A stretch of DNA of 64,000 nt from Coriaria nepalensis. Taxonomy: Eukaryota > Streptophyta > Magnoliopsida > Cucurbitales > Coriariaceae. Under the pieces are notes generated by a model. That model had not been told where the DNA came from. It ran no database searches and saw only the letters and a program-made list of their open reading frames with translations. This document shows, piece after piece, positions 49,654-63,336 of this stretch. Both the position numbers and the translations under genes were made by a program. Numbering within the stretch: position 1 is the stretch's first letter; each line of letters starts with the position of its first letter. Location: NCBI GenBank assembly GCA_027186245.1, contig CP114482.1, positions 26,741,209-26,805,208 on the forward strand, written 5' to 3'.

Positions 49654-50080
49654 TCGAAATACGACTTTCGTTCAGAACTTCCAATTCAACAATTGAAGGC
49701 AACTATGCTTCTTTTTAGCCTTAAAATCATGTCATTGAGTGTTTTCTAGTCATCAAATCATTTGAAAGCATTACAAACAAATTCTATTTCCACTCTTTAA
49801 ATGAGACTTTTGTGCATAACTTGCAATTGATCTATTTAAGCAAATTATCCTTTGTTTAGCCTTGAAATCATGTCATTGAGTCACTTTTAGTCAGTGAATC
49901 ATTCGAAATCAATTCAAACGAATTCTATTTTCGCATTTCAAACACGACTTTTGTGCAAGACATACAACTGATCTATTGAAGGCAATTATGCGTTTGTCTA
50001 GCCTTAAAATCATGTCATTGAGTCTTCTCTAGTCATTAAATCAATTAAAAGTAATTCGAAAGAATTCTATTTTTTTGCGC
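49654..50080 (-). repeat. Three-monomer HOR (427 bp) with one monomer deleted
   Basis: Consecutive M1 starts (minus strand) lie at 49653 and 50080, only 427 bp apart instead of 569. Near 49,868-49,883 an M3 core (CTTGAAATCATGTCATTGAG on the plus strand) runs directly into M2 sequence (CACTTTTAGTCAGTGAATC), so part of M3 and part of M2 have been fused and 142 bp lost. The fusion lies in the conserved core shared by all monomers, as expected for unequal recombination between neighbouring monomers. Confidence 0.92.
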
Positions 50081-52229
50081 TTCAAACACGACTTTCATTC
50101 AGAACTTCCAATTCAACAATTGAAGGCAACTCTGCATCTTTTTGGCCTTAAAATCATGTCACTGAGTCTTTTCTAGTCATCAAATCATTTGAAAGCATTA
50201 CGAACAAATTCTATTTTTGCTCTTTAAACGAGACTTTTGTGCATAACTTACGATTGATCTATTCAAGCAAATTTTCCATTGTTTAGCCTCGAAATCATGT
50301 CATTGGGTCACTTTTAGTAATGAAATCATTTGAACGAAATTCGAACGAAATCTTTTTTCGCACTTGAACCATGACTTTCGTGCATAATTTGCAATGGACC
50401 TTTTGAAGGCAACTATGCATTTGTATAGCCTTAAAATCATGTCATTGAGTCACTTTTAGTCAGTAAATCATTCGAAATCAATTCAAACGAATTCTATTTT
50501 TGCATTACAAACACGAGTTTTGTGCAAAACATGCAATTGATCTATTGAAGGCAATTATGCAGTTGTGTAGCCTTAAAATCATGTCATTGAGTCTTCTCTA
50601 GTAATTAAATCAATTAAAAGTAATTCGAAAGATCTCTATTTTTTCGCGCTACAAACACGACTTTCATTCAGAACTTCCAATTCAAGAATTGAAGGCAACT
50701 ATGCATCTTTTTAGCCTTAAAATCATGTCATTGAGCCTCTTCTAGTCATCAAATCATTTAAAAGCATTACGAACAAATTCTATTTTCGCTCTTTAAACGA
50801 GACTTTTGTGCATAACTTGCAATTGATCTATTCAAGCAAATTATCCCTTGTTTAGCCTTGAAATCATTTCATTGAGTCTCTTTTACTAATTAAATCTTTT
50901 CAAAGAAATTCGAACGAAATCTTTTTTCGCACTTGAACCAATACTTTCGTGCATAATTTGCAATGGATCTTTTGAAGGCAACTAGGCATTTGTATAGCCT
51001 TAAAATCATGTCATTGAGTCACTTTTAGTCAGTAAATCATTCGAAATCAATTCAAACGATTTCTATTTTCGCATTTCAAACACGACTTTTGTGCAAGACA
51101 TGCAATTGATCTATTGAAGGCAATTATGCGTTTGTCTAGCCTTAAAATCATGTCATTGAGTCTTCTCCAGTAATTAAATCAATTAAAAGTAATTCAAAAG
51201 ATCTCTATTTTTTCGCGCTACAAACACGACTTTCGTTCAGAACTTCTAATTCAATAATTGAAGGAAACTATGCGTCTTGTTGGCCTTAAAATCATGTCAT
51301 TGAGTCTTTTCTAGTCATCAAATCATTTAAAAGCATTATGAACAAATTCTATTTTCGCTCTTTAAACGAGACTTTTGTGCATAACTTGCAATTGATCTAT
51401 TCAAGCAAATTATCCTTTCTTTAGCCTTGAAATCACATGATCGAGTTTCTTCTAGTAATTAAATCATTCCAAAGAAATTCAAAAGAAATCTTTTTTCGCA
51501 CCTGAACCACGACTTTTGTGCATAATTTGCAATGGATCTTTTGAAGGCAACTAGGCATTTGTATAGCCTTAGAATCATGTCATTGAGTCACTTTTAGTCA
51601 GTAAATCATTCGATATCAATTCAAAAGAATTCTATTTTTGCATTTCAAACACGACTTTGGTGCAAAATATACAATTGACCTATTGAAGGCAATTATGCGT
51701 TTGTCTAGCCTTAAAATCATGTCATTGAGTCTTCTCTGGTCATTAAATCAATTAAAAGTACTTCGAAAGAATTCTATTTTTTCGCGCTCCAAATACGACT
51801 TTCGTTCAGAACTTCCAATTCAACAATTGAAGGCAACTATGCATCTTTTTAGCCTTAAAATCATGTCATTGAGCCTCTTCTAGTCATCAAATCATTTAAA
51901 AGCATTACGCACAAATTCTATTTTCGCTCTTTAAACGAGACTTTTGTGCATAACTTGCGATTGATCTATTCAAGCAAATTATCCCTTGTTTAGCCTTGAA
52001 ATCATTTCATTGAGTCTCTTTTAGTAATTAAATCGTTTCAAAGAAATTCGAACGAAATCTTTTTTCGCACTTGAACCAATACTTTCGTGCATAATTTGCA
52101 ATGGATCTTTTGAAGGCAACTAGGCATTTGTATAGCCTTAAAATCATGTCATTGAGTCACTTTTAGTCAGTAAATCATTCGAAATCAATTCAAACGAATT
52201 CTATTTTCGCATTTCAAACACGACTTTTG

Positions 52230-54960
52230 TGCAAGACATGCAATTGATCTATTGAAGGCAATTATGCGTTTGTCTAGCCTTAAAATCATGTCATTGAGTC
52301 TTCTCCAGTCATTAAATCAATTAAAAGTAATTCGAAAGAATTCTATTTTTTCGCGCTCCAAAAACGACTTTCATTCAGAACTTCCAATTCAACAATTGAA
52401 GGCAACTATGCATCTTTTTAGGCTTAAAATCATGTCATTGAGCCTCTTCTAGTAATCGAATCATTTAAAAGCATTACGAACAAATTCTATTTTCGCTCTT
52501 TAAACGAGACTTTTGTGCATAACTTGCAATTGATCTATTCAAGAAAATTATCCCTTGTTTAGCCTTGATATCATTTCATTGAGTCTCTTTTAGTAATTAA
52601 ATCATTTCAAAGAAATTCGAACGAAATCTTTTTTCGCACTTGAACCAATACTTTCGTGCATAATTTGCAATGGATCTTTTGAAGGCAACTAGGCATTTGT
52701 ATAGCCTTAAAATCATGTCATTGAGTCACTTTTAGTCGGTAAATCATTCGAAATCAATTCAAAAGAATTCTATTTTTGCATTTCAAACACGACTTTGGTG
52801 CAAAATATACAATTGACCTATTGAAGGCAATTATGCGTTTGTCTAGCCTTAAAATCATGTCATTGAGTCTTCTCTAGTCATTAAATCAATTAAAAGTAAT
52901 TCGAAAGATCTCTATTTTTTCGCGCTACAAACACGACTTTCGTTCAGAACTTCCAATTCAACAATTGAAGGTAACTATGCATTTTTTTAGGCTTAAAATC
53001 ATGTGATTGAGTCTTTCCTAGTCATCAAATCATTTGAAAGCATTACGAACAAATTCTATTTTTGCTCTTTAAACGAGACTTTTGTGCATAACTTGCGATT
53101 GATCTATTCAAGCAAATTTTCCATTGTTTGGCCACGAAATCATGTCATTGAGTCACTTCTAGTAATTAAATCATTTCAACGAAATTCGAACGAAATCTTT
53201 TTTCGCACTTGAACCATGACTTTCGTGCATAATTTGCAATGGATCTTTTGAAGGCAACTATGCATTTGTATAGCCTTAAAATCATGTCATTGAGTCACTT
53301 TTAGTCAGTAAATCATTCGAAATCAATTCAAACGAATTCTATTTTCGCATTACAAACCCGAGTTTTGTGCAAAACATGCAATTGATCTATTGAAGGCAAT
53401 TATGCATTTGTTTAGCCTTAAAATCATGTCATTGAGTCTTCTCTGGTCATTAAATCAATTAAAAGTAATTCGAAAGAATTCTATTTTTTCGCGCTCCAAA
53501 TACGACTTTCGTTCAGAACTTCCAATTCAACAATTGAAGGCAACTATGCATCTTTTTAGCCTTAAAATCATGTCATTGAGCCTCTTCTAGTCATCAAATC
53601 ATTTAAAAGCATTACGAACAAATTCTATTTTCGCTCTTTAAACGAGACTTTTGTGCATAACTTGCAATTGATCTATTCAAGCAAATTATCCCTTGTTTAG
53701 CCTTGAAATCATTTCATTGAGTCTCTTTTAGTAATTAAATCTTTTCAAAGAAATTCGAACGAAATCTTTTTTCGCACTTGAACCAGTACTTTCGTGCATA
53801 ATTTGGAATGGATCGTTTGAAGGCAACTAGGCATTTGTATAGCCTTAAAATCATGTCATTGAGTCACTTTTAGTCGGTAAATCATTCGAAATCAATTCAA
53901 AAGAATTATATTTTTGCATTTCAAACACGACTTTTTTGCAAGACATGCAATTGATCTATTGAAGGCAATTATGCGTTTGTCTAGCCTAAAATCATGTCAT
54001 TGAGTCTTCTCTTGTCATTAAATCAATTAAAAGTAATTCGAAAGAATTCTATTTTTTTGCGCTACAAGCACGACTTTCATTCAGAACTTCCAATTCAAGA
54101 ATTGAAGGAAACTATGCATCTTTTTGGCCGTAAAATCATGTCATTGAGTCTTTTCTAGTCATCAAATCATTTGAAAGCATTACGAACAAAGTCTATTTTC
54201 GCTCTTTAAACGAGACTTTTGTGCATAACTTGCAATTGATCTATTTAAGCAAATTATCCTTTGTTTAGCCTTGAAATCATGTCATTGAGTCTCTTTTAGT
54301 AATTAAATCATTTCAATGAAATTCGAACGAAATCTTTTTTCGCACTTGAACCAATACTTTCGTGCACAATTTGGAATGGATCTTTTGAAGGCAACTAGGA
54401 ATTTGTATAGCCTTAAAATAATGTCATTGAGTCACTTTTAGTCAGTAAATCATTCGAAATCAATTCAAACGAATTCTATTTTCGCATTACAAACACGAGT
54501 TTTGTGCAAAAAATGCAATTGATCTATTGAAGGCAATTATGCATTTGTTTAGCCTTAAAATCATGTCATTGAGTCTTCTATAGTCATTAAATCAATTAAA
54601 AGTAATTCGAAAGATCTCTATTTTTTCGCGCTACAAATACGACTTTCGTTCAGAACTTCCAATTCAACAATTGAAGGTAACTATGCATTTTTTTAGCCTT
54701 AAAATCATGTCATTGAGTCTTTCCTAGTCATCAAATCATTTGTAAGCATTACGAACAAATTCTATTTTTGCTCTTTCAACGAGACTTTTGTGCATAACTT
54801 GCGATTGATCTATTCAAGCAAATTATCCCTTGTTTAGCCTTGAAATCATGTGATCGAGTCTCTTCTAGTAATCAAATCATTCCAAAGAAATTCGAACGAA
54901 ATCTTTTTTCGCACTTGAACCAATACTTTCGTGCATAATTTGCAATGGATCGTTTGAAGG
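52230..54960 (-). repeat. Five-HOR (2,844 bp) tandem duplication in array C, copy 1
   Basis: About 2.73 kb aligned with about 55,074-57,804 at a constant 2,844-bp offset. I found only about four differences by eye: TAGTCGGTAA against TAGTCTGTAA near 52,737; CTATTTTCGCTC against CTATTTTGGCTC near 54,196; CTCTTTCAAC against CTCTTTAAAC near 54,775; and CATGTGATCG against CACGTGATCG near 54,849. That is above 99.8% identity, so this is among the youngest events in the window. The left edge is marked by CGACTTTTGTGC (copy 1) against CGACTTTTTTGC (copy 2). Confidence 0.9.
52926..53494 (-). repeat. Reference HOR of array C (M1 53351-53494, M2 53209-53350, M3 53068-53208, M4 52926-53067)
   Basis: One complete reverse-strand unit of 569 bp with monomers of 144, 142, 141 and 142 bp, identical in length to the A and B units. 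Minus-strand starts are GCGCG, ATGCG, GTGCG and GAGCA. The shared core is present in each monomer. Confidence 0.9.
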
Positions 54961-55073
54961 CAACTAGGCATTTGTATAGCCTTAAAATCATGTCATTGAG
55001 TCACTTTTAGTCGGTAAATCATTCGAAATCAATTCAAAAGAATTATATTTTTGCATTTCAAACACGACTTTTT

Positions 55074-57804
55074 TGCAAGACATGCAATTGATCTATTGAA
55101 GGCAATTATGCGTTTGTCTAGCCTTAAAATCATGTCATTGAGTCTTCTCCAGTCATTAAATCAATTAAAAGTAATTCGAAAGAATTCTATTTTTTCGCGC
55201 TCCAAAAACGACTTTCATTCAGAACTTCCAATTCAACAATTGAAGGCAACTATGCATCTTTTTAGGCTTAAAATCATGTCATTGAGCCTCTTCTAGTAAT
55301 CGAATCATTTAAAAGCATTACGAACAAATTCTATTTTCGCTCTTTAAACGAGACTTTTGTGCATAACTTGCAATTGATCTATTCAAGAAAATTATCCCTT
55401 GTTTAGCCTTGATATCATTTCATTGAGTCTCTTTTAGTAATTAAATCATTTCAAAGAAATTCGAACGAAATCTTTTTTCGCACTTGAACCAATACTTTCG
55501 TGCATAATTTGCAATGGATCTTTTGAAGGCAACTAGGCATTTGTATAGCCTTAAAATCATGTCATTGAGTCACTTTTAGTCTGTAAATCATTCGAAATCA
55601 ATTCAAAAGAATTCTATTTTTGCATTTCAAACACGACTTTGGTGCAAAATATACAATTGACCTATTGAAGGCAATTATGCGTTTGTCTAGCCTTAAAATC
55701 ATGTCATTGAGTCTTCTCTAGTCATTAAATCAATTAAAAGTAATTCGAAAGATCTCTATTTTTTCGCGCTACAAACACGACTTTCGTTCAGAACTTCCAA
55801 TTCAACAATTGAAGGTAACTATGCATTTTTTTAGGCTTAAAATCATGTGATTGAGTCTTTCCTAGTCATCAAATCATTTGAAAGCATTACGAACAAATTC
55901 TATTTTTGCTCTTTAAACGAGACTTTTGTGCATAACTTGCGATTGATCTATTCAAGCAAATTTTCCATTGTTTGGCCACGAAATCATGTCATTGAGTCAC
56001 TTCTAGTAATTAAATCATTTCAACGAAATTCGAACGAAATCTTTTTTCGCACTTGAACCATGACTTTCGTGCATAATTTGCAATGGATCTTTTGAAGGCA
56101 ACTATGCATTTGTATAGCCTTAAAATCATGTCATTGAGTCACTTTTAGTCAGTAAATCATTCGAAATCAATTCAAACGAATTCTATTTTCGCATTACAAA
56201 CCCGAGTTTTGTGCAAAACATGCAATTGATCTATTGAAGGCAATTATGCATTTGTTTAGCCTTAAAATCATGTCATTGAGTCTTCTCTGGTCATTAAATC
56301 AATTAAAAGTAATTCGAAAGAATTCTATTTTTTCGCGCTCCAAATACGACTTTCGTTCAGAACTTCCAATTCAACAATTGAAGGCAACTATGCATCTTTT
56401 TAGCCTTAAAATCATGTCATTGAGCCTCTTCTAGTCATCAAATCATTTAAAAGCATTACGAACAAATTCTATTTTCGCTCTTTAAACGAGACTTTTGTGC
56501 ATAACTTGCAATTGATCTATTCAAGCAAATTATCCCTTGTTTAGCCTTGAAATCATTTCATTGAGTCTCTTTTAGTAATTAAATCTTTTCAAAGAAATTC
56601 GAACGAAATCTTTTTTCGCACTTGAACCAGTACTTTCGTGCATAATTTGGAATGGATCGTTTGAAGGCAACTAGGCATTTGTATAGCCTTAAAATCATGT
56701 CATTGAGTCACTTTTAGTCGGTAAATCATTCGAAATCAATTCAAAAGAATTATATTTTTGCATTTCAAACACGACTTTTTTGCAAGACATGCAATTGATC
56801 TATTGAAGGCAATTATGCGTTTGTCTAGCCTAAAATCATGTCATTGAGTCTTCTCTTGTCATTAAATCAATTAAAAGTAATTCGAAAGAATTCTATTTTT
56901 TTGCGCTACAAGCACGACTTTCATTCAGAACTTCCAATTCAAGAATTGAAGGAAACTATGCATCTTTTTGGCCGTAAAATCATGTCATTGAGTCTTTTCT
57001 AGTCATCAAATCATTTGAAAGCATTACGAACAAAGTCTATTTTGGCTCTTTAAACGAGACTTTTGTGCATAACTTGCAATTGATCTATTTAAGCAAATTA
57101 TCCTTTGTTTAGCCTTGAAATCATGTCATTGAGTCTCTTTTAGTAATTAAATCATTTCAATGAAATTCGAACGAAATCTTTTTTCGCACTTGAACCAATA
57201 CTTTCGTGCACAATTTGGAATGGATCTTTTGAAGGCAACTAGGAATTTGTATAGCCTTAAAATAATGTCATTGAGTCACTTTTAGTCAGTAAATCATTCG
57301 AAATCAATTCAAACGAATTCTATTTTCGCATTACAAACACGAGTTTTGTGCAAAAAATGCAATTGATCTATTGAAGGCAATTATGCATTTGTTTAGCCTT
57401 AAAATCATGTCATTGAGTCTTCTATAGTCATTAAATCAATTAAAAGTAATTCGAAAGATCTCTATTTTTTCGCGCTACAAATACGACTTTCGTTCAGAAC
57501 TTCCAATTCAACAATTGAAGGTAACTATGCATTTTTTTAGCCTTAAAATCATGTCATTGAGTCTTTCCTAGTCATCAAATCATTTGTAAGCATTACGAAC
57601 AAATTCTATTTTTGCTCTTTAAACGAGACTTTTGTGCATAACTTGCGATTGATCTATTCAAGCAAATTATCCCTTGTTTAGCCTTGAAATCACGTGATCG
57701 AGTCTCTTCTAGTAATCAAATCATTCCAAAGAAATTCGAACGAAATCTTTTTTCGCACTTGAACCAATACTTTCGTGCATAATTTGCAATGGATCGTTTG
57801 AAGG
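55074..57804 (-). repeat. Five-HOR (2,844 bp) tandem duplication in array C, copy 2
   Basis: Second copy of about 52,230-54,960. It shares the same rare variants, such as GTCTAGCCTAAAATC with one T missing, AAAATAATGTCATTG, TTGCACAAAAAATGC as read on the opposite strand, and the truncated GGATCGTTTGAAGG. Small open frames of 66 and 69 codons that lie in copy 1 reappear here unchanged, which is simply the duplication and not evidence for coding. Confidence 0.9.
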
Positions 57805-58373
57805 CAACTAGGAATTTGTATAGCCTTAAAATAATGTCATTGAGTCACTTTTAGTCAGTAAATCATTCGAAATCAATTCAAACGAATTCTATTTTCGCAT
57901 TACAAACACGAGTTTTGTGCAAAAAATGCAATTGATCTATTGAAGGCAATTATGCATTTGTTTAGCCTTAAAATCATGTCATTGAGTCTTCTATAGTCAT
58001 TAAATCAATTAAAAGTAATTCGAAAGATCTCTATTTTTTCGCGCTACAAATACGACTTTCGTTCAGAACTTCCAATTCAACAATTGAAGGTAACTATGCA
58101 TTTTTTTAGCCTTAAAATCATGTCATTGAGTCTTTCCTAGTCATCAAATCATTTGTAAGTATTACGAACAAATTCTATTTTTGCTCTTTAAACGAGACTT
58201 TTGAGCATAACTTGCGATTGATCTATTCAAGCAAATTATCCATTGTTTAGCCTTGAAATCACGTGATCGAGTCTCTTCTAGTAATCAAATCATTCCAAAG
58301 AAATTCGAACGAAATCTTTTTTCGCACTTGAACCAATACTTTCGTGCATAATTTGCAATGGATCGTTTGAAGG
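57236..58373 (-). repeat. Single-HOR (569 bp) tandem duplication following copy 2
   Basis: The unit beginning CAACTAGGAATTTG with AAAATAATGTCATTG occurs at 57236 and again at 57805, 569 bp apart, with GATCTCTATTTTTTCGCG and CATTTGTAAG shared by both. Visible differences include GTAAGCATTACG against GTAAGTATTACG, TTTTGTGCATAAC against TTTTGAGCATAAC, and TATCCCTTG against TATCCATTG. Confidence 0.82.
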
Positions 58374-59514
58374 CAACTAGGCATTTGTATAGCCTTAAAA
58401 TCATGTCATTGAGTCACTTTTAGTCGGTAAATCATTCGAAATCAATTCAAAAGAATTCTATTTTTGCATTTCAAACACGACTTTGGTGCAAAACATACAA
58501 TTGACCTATTGAAGGCAATTATGCGTTTGTCTAGCCTAAAATCATGTCATTGAGTCTTCTCTTGTCATTAAATCAATTAAAAGTAATTCGAAAGATCTCT
58601 ATTTTTTTGCGCTACAAACACGACTTTCGTTCAGAACTTCCAATTCAACAATTGAAGGTAACTATGCATTTTTTTAGCCATAAAATCATGTCATTGAGTC
58701 TTTCCTAGTCATCAAATCATTTGAAAGGATTACGAACAAATTCTATTTTTGCTCTTTAAACGAGACTTTTGTGCATAACTTGCAATTGATCTATTCAAGC
58801 AAATTTTCCATTGTTTGGCCTCGAAATCATGTCATTGAATCACTTCTAGTAATTAAATCATTTCAACAAAAATTCGAACGAAATCTTTTTTCGCACTTGA
58901 ACCATGACTTTCGTGCATAATTTGCAGTGGATCTTTTGAAGGCAACTATGCATTTGTATAGCCTTAAAATCATGTCATTGAGTCACTTTTAGTCAGTAAA
59001 TCATTCGAAATCAATTCAAACGAATTCTATTTTCGCATTACAAGCACGAGTTTTGTGCAAAACATGCAATTGATCTATTGAAGGCAATTATGCATTTGTT
59101 TAGCCTTAAAATCATGTCAATGAGTCTTCTCTAGTCATTAAATCAATTAAAAGTAATTCGAAAGATCTCTATTTTTTCGCGCTACAAACATGACTTTCGT
59201 TCAGAACTTCCAATTCAGCAATTGAAGGTAACTATGCATTTTTTTAGCCTTAAAATCATGTCATTGAGTCTCTTCTAGTCATCAAATCATTTGAAAGCAT
59301 TACGAACAAATTCTATTTTCGCTCTTTAAACGAGACTTTTGTGCATAACTTGCAATTGATCTATTTAAGCAAATTATCCTTTGTTTAGCCTTGAAATCAT
59401 GTCATTGAGTCTCTTTTAGTAATTAAATCATTTCAACGAAATTCGAACGAAATCTTTTTTCGCACTTGAACCAATACTTTCATGCATAATTTGGAATGGA
59501 TCTTTTGAAGGCAA

Positions 59515-61060
59515 CTAGGCATTTGTATAGCCTTAAAATCATGTCATTGAGCCACTTTTAGTCAGTAAATCATTCGAAATCAATTCAAAAGAATTCTATT
59601 TTCGCATTTCAAACACGACTTTTGTGCAAGACATGCAATTGATCTATTGAAGGCAATTATGCGTTTGTCTAGCCTTAAATACATGTCATTGAGTCTTCTG
59701 TAGTCATTAAATCAATTAAAAGTAATTCAAAAGATCTCTATTTTTACGCGCTACAAACACGACTTTCGTTCAGAACTTCCAATTCAATAATTGAAGGACA
59801 CTATGCATCTTTTTAGCCTTAAAATCATGTCATTGAGTATCTTCTAGTCATCAAATCATTTGAAAGCATTACGAACAAATTCTATTTTTGCTCTTTAAAC
59901 GAGACTTTTGTGCATAACTTGCAATTCATCTATTTAAGCAAATTATCCCTTGTTTAGCCTCGAAATCATGTAATGGAGTCACTTCTAGTAATTAAATCAT
60001 TTCAACGAAATTCGAACGAAATCTTTTTTCCCACTTGAACCATGACTTTCGTGCATAATTTGCAATCGATCTTTTGAAGGCAACTATGCATTTGTATAGC
60101 CTTAAAATCATGTCATTGAGTCACTTTTAGTCAGTAAATCATTCGAAATCAATTCAAACGAATTCTATTTTCGCATTTCAAACACGACTTGTGTGCAAGA
60201 CATGCAATGGATCTATTGAAGGTAATTATGCGTTTGTTTAGCCTTAAAATCGTGTCATTGAGTCTTCTCTAGTCATTAAATCAATTAAAAGTAATTCGAA
60301 AGAATTCTATTTTTTTGCGCTTCAAACACGACTTTCGTTCAGAACTTCCAATTCAATAATTGAAGGCAACTATGCATCTTTTTAGCCTTAAAATCATGTC
60401 ATTGAGTCTCTTCTAGTCATCAAATCATTTGAAAGCATTACGAACAAATTCTATTTTCGCTCTTTAAACGAGACTTTTGTGCATAACTTGCAATTGACCT
60501 ATTTAAGCAAATCATCCTTTGTTTAGCCCTGAAATCATGTCATTGAGTCTCTTTGAGTAATTAAATCATTTCGAAGAAATTCGAACGAAATCTTTTTTCG
60601 CACTTGAACCATGACTTTCGTGCATAATTTGCAATGGATCTTTTGAAGGCAACTAGGCATTTGTATAGCCTTAAAATCATGTCATTGAGTCACTTTTAGT
60701 CAGTAAATCATTCGAAATCAATTCAAACGAATTCTATTTTCGCATTTCAAACACGACTTTTGTGCAAGACATGCAATTGATCTAGTGAAGGTAATTATGC
60801 GTTTGTTTAGCCTTAAAATCGTGTCATTGAGTCTTCTCTAGTCATTAAATCAATTAAAAGTAATTCGAAAGAATTCTATTTTTTTGCGCTTCCACAACGA
60901 CTTTCATTCAGAACTTCCAATTCAACAATTGAAGGCAACTGTGCATCTTTTTAGCTTTAAAATCATGTCATTGAGTATTTTCTAGTCATCAAATCATTTA
61001 AAAGCATTACGAACAAATTCTACTTTCGCTCTTTAAACGAGACTTTTGTGCATAACTTGC
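59515..61060 (-). repeat. Block duplication in array C, copy 1 (offset 2,276 bp)
   Basis: About 1.55 kb recurs at about 61,791-63,336. Shared rare plus-strand variants are CCTTAAATACATG (59673 and 61949), TTTTTACGCGC, GAAGGACACTATGC, TTGAGTATC, GTAATGGAGTC, TTTTTTCCCACTTG, GCAATCGATC, TTAGCCCTGAAATC, CTTTGAGTAATT, and GCGCTTCCACAACG. One visible difference is CTTCTGTAGTC (copy 1) against CTTCTCTAGTC (copy 2). Edges are approximate. Confidence 0.85.
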
Positions 61061-61790
61061 AATTAATCTATTCAAGCAAATTATCCTTTGTTTATCCTTG
61101 AAATCATGTCATTGATTCTATTTTAGTAATTAAATCATTTCAAAGAAATTCAAATGTAATCTTTTTTCGCACTTGAACGAATACTTTCGTGCATAATTTG
61201 CAATGGATCTCTTTAAGGCAACTAGGCATTTGCATAGCCTTAAAATCATGTCATTGAGTCACTTTTAGTCATTTAATCATTCGAAATCAATTCAAACGAA
61301 TTCTATTTTCGCATTTCAAACACGACTTCTGTGCAATACATGCAATTGATCTATTGAAGGCAATTATGCGTTTGTTTAGCCTTAAAATCATGTCATTGAG
61401 TCTTCTCTAGTCATTAAATCAATTAAAAGTAATTCGAAAGAATTCTATTTTTTCGCACTTCAAAGACGACTTTTGTTCAGAGCTTCCAATTCAACAATTG
61501 AAGCCAAGTATGCATCTTTTTAGCCTTAAAATCATGTCATTGAGTCTTTTCTAGTCATCAAATCACTTGAAAGCATCACGAACAAATTCTATTTTCGCTC
61601 TTTAAACAAGACTTTTGTGCATAACTCGCAATTGATCTATTCAAGCAAATTATCCATTGTTGGGCCTTGAAATCATGTCATTGAGTCTCTTCTAGTAATT
61701 AAATCATTTCAAAGCAAATGGAACAAAATTTATTTTTGCACTTGAACCAATACTTTCGTGCATAATTTGCAATGGATCTTTTGAAGGCAA

Positions 61791-63336
61791 CCAGGCATTT
61801 GTATAGCCTTAAAATCATGTCATTGAGCCACTTTTAGTCAGTAAATCATTCGAAATCAATTCAAACGAATTCTATTTTCGCATTTCAAACACGACTTTTG
61901 TGCAAGACATGCAATTGATCTATTGAAGGCAATTATGCGTTTGTCTAGCCTTAAATACATGTCATTGAGTCTTCTCTAGTCATTAAATCAATTAAAAGTA
62001 ATTCAAAAGATCTCTATTTTTACGCGCTACAAACACGACTTTCGTTCAGAACTTCCAATTCAATAATTGAAGGACACTATGCATCTTTTTAGCCTTAAAA
62101 TCATGTCATTGAGTATCTTCTAGTCATCAAATCATTTGAAAGCATTACGAACAAATTCTATTTTTGCTCTTTAAACGAGACTTTTGTGCATAACTTGCAA
62201 TTCATCTATTTAAGCAAATTATCCCTTGTTTAGCCTCGAAATCATGTAATGGAGTCACTTCTAGTAATTAAATCATTTCAACGAAATTCGAACGAAATCT
62301 TTTTTCCCACTTGAACCATGACTTTCGTGCATAATTTGCAATCGATCTTTTGAAGGCAACTATGCATTTGTATAGCCTTAAAATCATGTCATTGAGTCAC
62401 TTTTAGTCAGTAAATCATTCGAAATCAATTCAGACGAATTCTATTTTCGCATTTCAAACACGACTTTTGTGCAAGACATGCAATGGATCTATTGAAGGTA
62501 ATTATGCGTTTGTTTAGCCTTAAAATCGTGTCATTGAGTCTTCTCTAGTCATTAAATCAATTAAAAGTAATTCGAAAGAATTCTATTTTTTTGCGCTTCA
62601 AACACGACTTTCGTTCAGAACTTCCAATTCAATAATTGAAGGCAACTATGCATCTTTTTAGCCTTAAAATCATGTCATTGAGTCTCTTCTAGTCATCAAA
62701 TCATTTGAAAGCATTACGAACAAATTCTATTTTCGCTCTTTAAACGAGACTTTTGTGCATAACTTGCAATTGACCTATTTAAGCAAATCATCCTTTGTTT
62801 AGCCCTGAAATCATGTCATTGAGTCTCTTTGAGTAATTAAATCATTTCGAAGAAATTCGAACGAAATCTTTTTTCGCACTTGAACCATGACTTTCGTGCA
62901 TAATTTGCAATGGATCTTTTGAAGGCAACTAGGCATTTGTATAGCCTTAAAATCATGTCATTGAGTCACTTTTAGTCAGTAAATCATTCGAAATCAATTC
63001 AAACGAATTCTATTTTCGCATTTCAAACACGACTTTTGTGCAAGACATGCAATTGATCTAGTGAAGGTAATTATGCGTTTGTTTAGCCTTAAAATCGTGT
63101 CATTGAGTCTTCTCTAGTCATTAAATCAATTAAAAGTAATTCGAAAGAATTCTATTTTTTTGCGCTTCCACAACGACTTTCATTCAGAACTTCCAATTCA
63201 ACAATTGAAGGCAACTGTGCATCTTTTTAGCTTTAAAATCATGTCATTGAGTATTTTCTAGTCATCAAATCATTTAAAAGCATTACGAACAAATTCTACT
63301 TTCGCTCTTTAAACGAGACTTTTGTGCATAACTTGC
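61791..63336 (-). repeat. Block duplication in array C, copy 2
   Basis: Second copy of about 59,515-61,060, four HORs further on. After it, about 63,337-63,560 again carries CCCACTTGAACC and GCAATCGATC, so a part of the block is present a third time. Copy 1 ends at TTGCAATTAATCTATTC, where copy 2 reads TTGCAATTGATCTATTT. Confidence 0.85.

Noticed and set aside
51638..51883. Open reading frame of 81 codons on the plus strand
   Set aside because: It lies entirely inside array C, its peptide consists of repeats of the monomer translation, and versions of it recur wherever the satellite is duplicated. There is no sign of coding constraint.
52252..56434. Open reading frames of 66, 69 and 81 codons at 52252, 53003, 53390, 55051, 55847 and 56234
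   Set aside because: All are satellite frames. Those at 53003/55847 and 53390/56234 encode the same peptide only because the 2,844-bp block is duplicated; neighbouring HORs interrupt the frame.
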